A stretch of 6,513 bases of DNA, taken from the NCBI GenBank assembly GCA_020425485.1, contig JAGQRL010000345.1, positions 1-6,513 on the forward strand, written 5' to 3'. Numbering within the stretch: position 1 is the stretch's first letter; every line of letters begins with the position of its first letter. Source of the stretch: Rhodospirillaceae bacterium. GTDB taxonomy: Bacteria; Pseudomonadota; Alphaproteobacteria; DSM-16000; Inquilinaceae. This document shows positions 5,945-6,513 of the stretch, piece by piece. The position numbers and the translations under genes were made by a program. A model generated the notes under the pieces. The model was not told the DNA's origin and ran no database searches. It saw only the letters and a list, made by a program, of their open reading frames with translations.

Positions 5945-6250
5945 TCAGTCGCGCATGCGCTGGGACGCCGCGGTGCGCCGCTCCTTCAGGTCGTCCAGCA
6001 ACTGGGCGGCCCGCTTGGTCTGGGCGCGGATGTCGATCACCGCGAAGACCAGGCCGAACAGGATGACCGAGCCGAGCAGGCCAACCACGCCGCCGATGAC
6101 CATGCAGATGATGGGATCGGGCACGTCGACGCCGATGAGCTGCGCATAGACCGGCACGAAATCCGCCCCGAGATACACACTGCCGGCGATGTTCAAGAAG
6201 AACAGAACCCAGCAGATGATCTCCATCATCACGATCACGATGCCACGCAT
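5945..6250 (-). CDS. Small two-helix inner-membrane protein, unknown function
   Basis: A 101-residue protein with two predicted transmembrane segments (about residues 4-28 and 46-73) joined by a short loop (ADFVPVYAQLIGVDVPD). The second helix is glycine-rich (GGVVGLLG). The C-terminal 28 residues are highly charged (QTKRAAQLLDDLKERR) and look like an amphipathic or short coiled-coil cytoplasmic tail. A glutamate (Glu10) sits within the first hydrophobic segment. The ATG at 6250 is strongly supported by GGAGGGAG about seven bases upstream; the open frame reaching further upstream has an Arg-rich, low-quality extension and no such site. It is the first gene of a likely two-gene unit with the exported six-cysteine protein. 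I recognise no family, and two membrane helices alone do not imply a function. Confidence 0.78.
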   Translation of the reverse strand: MRGIVIVMMEIICWVLFFLNIAGSVYLGADFVPVYAQLIGVDVPDPIICMVIGGVVGLLGSVILFGLVFAVIDIRAQTKRAAQLLDDLKERRTAASQRMRD

Positions 6251-6292
6251 GAACGGTCTCCCTCCAAAACTCCGGCGCCCGCCGCGCAACAG

Positions 6293-6318
6293 GCGCTGCC
6301 CGAAAGGTCGGGTGGCGC
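6293..6318. repeat. Hairpin-forming sequence in the mutL divergent region
   Basis: In + strand RNA this can form 11 consecutive pairs, including two adjacent G-U pairs, around the loop AAGG. In - strand RNA the wobble positions become C/A mismatches. It lies 43 bases upstream of the membrane-protein start codon. No T-tract follows on either strand. The 206-bp gap 6251-6456 contains no gene I can support. Confidence 0.3.
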
Positions 6319-6319
6319 A

Positions 6320-6334
6320 AAACCGTGGCGGTTT
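6320..6334. repeat. Short palindrome, possible operator
   Basis: AAACCG and CGGTTT form a 6-bp inverted repeat around TGG, placed directly beside the 6293-6318 hairpin in the divergent region. Too short to be significant alone. Confidence 0.22.
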
Positions 6335-6397
6335 CAAGGAAAATGCGGCGCCGGCAAGATGGCGGGGCCAGATCGGCCGGCCAGCCGCGCCGCGCGC

Positions 6398-6426
6398 TTG
6401 GGTTGGCTGCGGGCGGCTGCTACCAT
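6398..6426 (+). promoter_or_regulatory. mutL: Candidate mutL promoter
   Basis: TTGGGT (6398-6403) and TACCAT (6421-6426) are separated by 17 bases and each match about four of six consensus positions. Transcription would start near 6433, giving a short leader of about 24 bases before the mutL ATG. The evidence is spacing and position only. Confidence 0.3.
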
Positions 6427-6456
6427 ATCTGGCTGTTGGCGTGACCGGAGCCCAAG

Positions 6457-6513
6457 ATGTCGATCCGCTGCCTGCCGCCCACCGTGGTCAACCGCATCGC
6501 CGCGGGCGAGGTG
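6457..6513 (+). CDS. mutL: DNA mismatch repair protein MutL, 5' end only
   Basis: The first 19 residues, MSIRCLPPTVVNRIAAGEV, match the highly conserved MutL N-terminus (I-x-x-L-P-x-x-x-V-N-R-I-A-A-G-E-V), which begins the GHKL ATPase domain and contributes to the ATP-binding site (the glutamate of AAGEV is the family's catalytic base). MutL couples MutS mismatch recognition to downstream excision. The ATG has CGGAG six bases upstream. The gene is cut by the window edge, so nothing can be said of its C-terminal endonuclease motif. It is divergent from the small membrane-protein gene. Confidence 0.93.
   Translation, partial: MSIRCLPPTVVNRIAAGEV

Noticed and set aside
5916..6320. Upstream extension of the six-cysteine protein frame by 135 codons
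   Set aside because: It runs through the membrane-protein gene in another frame, and a signal peptide with a good binding site begins at 5915.
1..6513. Search for CRISPR arrays, insertion sequences, tRNA genes and phage genes
   Set aside because: No spaced direct repeats, transposase motifs, tRNA cloverleaf or phage-like products were seen on either strand.

Overview
The window looks like a piece of chromosome from a high-GC alphaproteobacterium. This is inferred from the strong G/C preference at third codon positions, the MarR-GNAT fusion regulator, and the short (about 430-residue) LpoA-like lipoprotein next to rsmI and yraN. A Rhodospirillales-type genome would fit, but the sequence alone does not fix the order. 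I see no mobile element, CRISPR array, tRNA or rRNA. It is mostly ordinary chromosomal housekeeping DNA with one small unassigned gene pair.

Left part (1-2743, + strand): a Nu-class glutathione S-transferase (YfcG/YghU type) ends in a hairpin. It is followed by a MarR-GNAT fusion protein whose last codon overlaps the start of an EamA-family drug/metabolite exporter. A near-perfect 19-bp palindrome sits just before the most likely start of the MarR-GNAT gene, inside a plausible promoter. This suggests a self-regulated regulator/acetyltransferase plus exporter operon.

Middle (2728-5337): yraN and rsmI lie on the - strand with a 4-bp stop/start overlap, and yraN converges on the exporter gene with a 16-bp overlap. 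RsmI modifies C1402 of 16S rRNA; YraN is a nuclease-fold protein of uncertain role. Divergent from rsmI, across only 52 bp, is an LpoA/YraM-like lipoprotein that should act on peptidoglycan synthesis. This is the yraL-yraM-yraN neighbourhood of E. coli in rearranged form. The 52-bp gap holds an inverted repeat at its exact centre.

Right part (5338-6513): a strong hairpin without a T-tract separates the lipoprotein gene from a convergent two-gene - strand unit. That unit encodes a 101-residue two-helix membrane protein and a 153-residue exported protein with six cysteines; I could not assign either to a known family. Divergent from them, the first 19 codons of mutL (DNA mismatch repair) run off the right edge.
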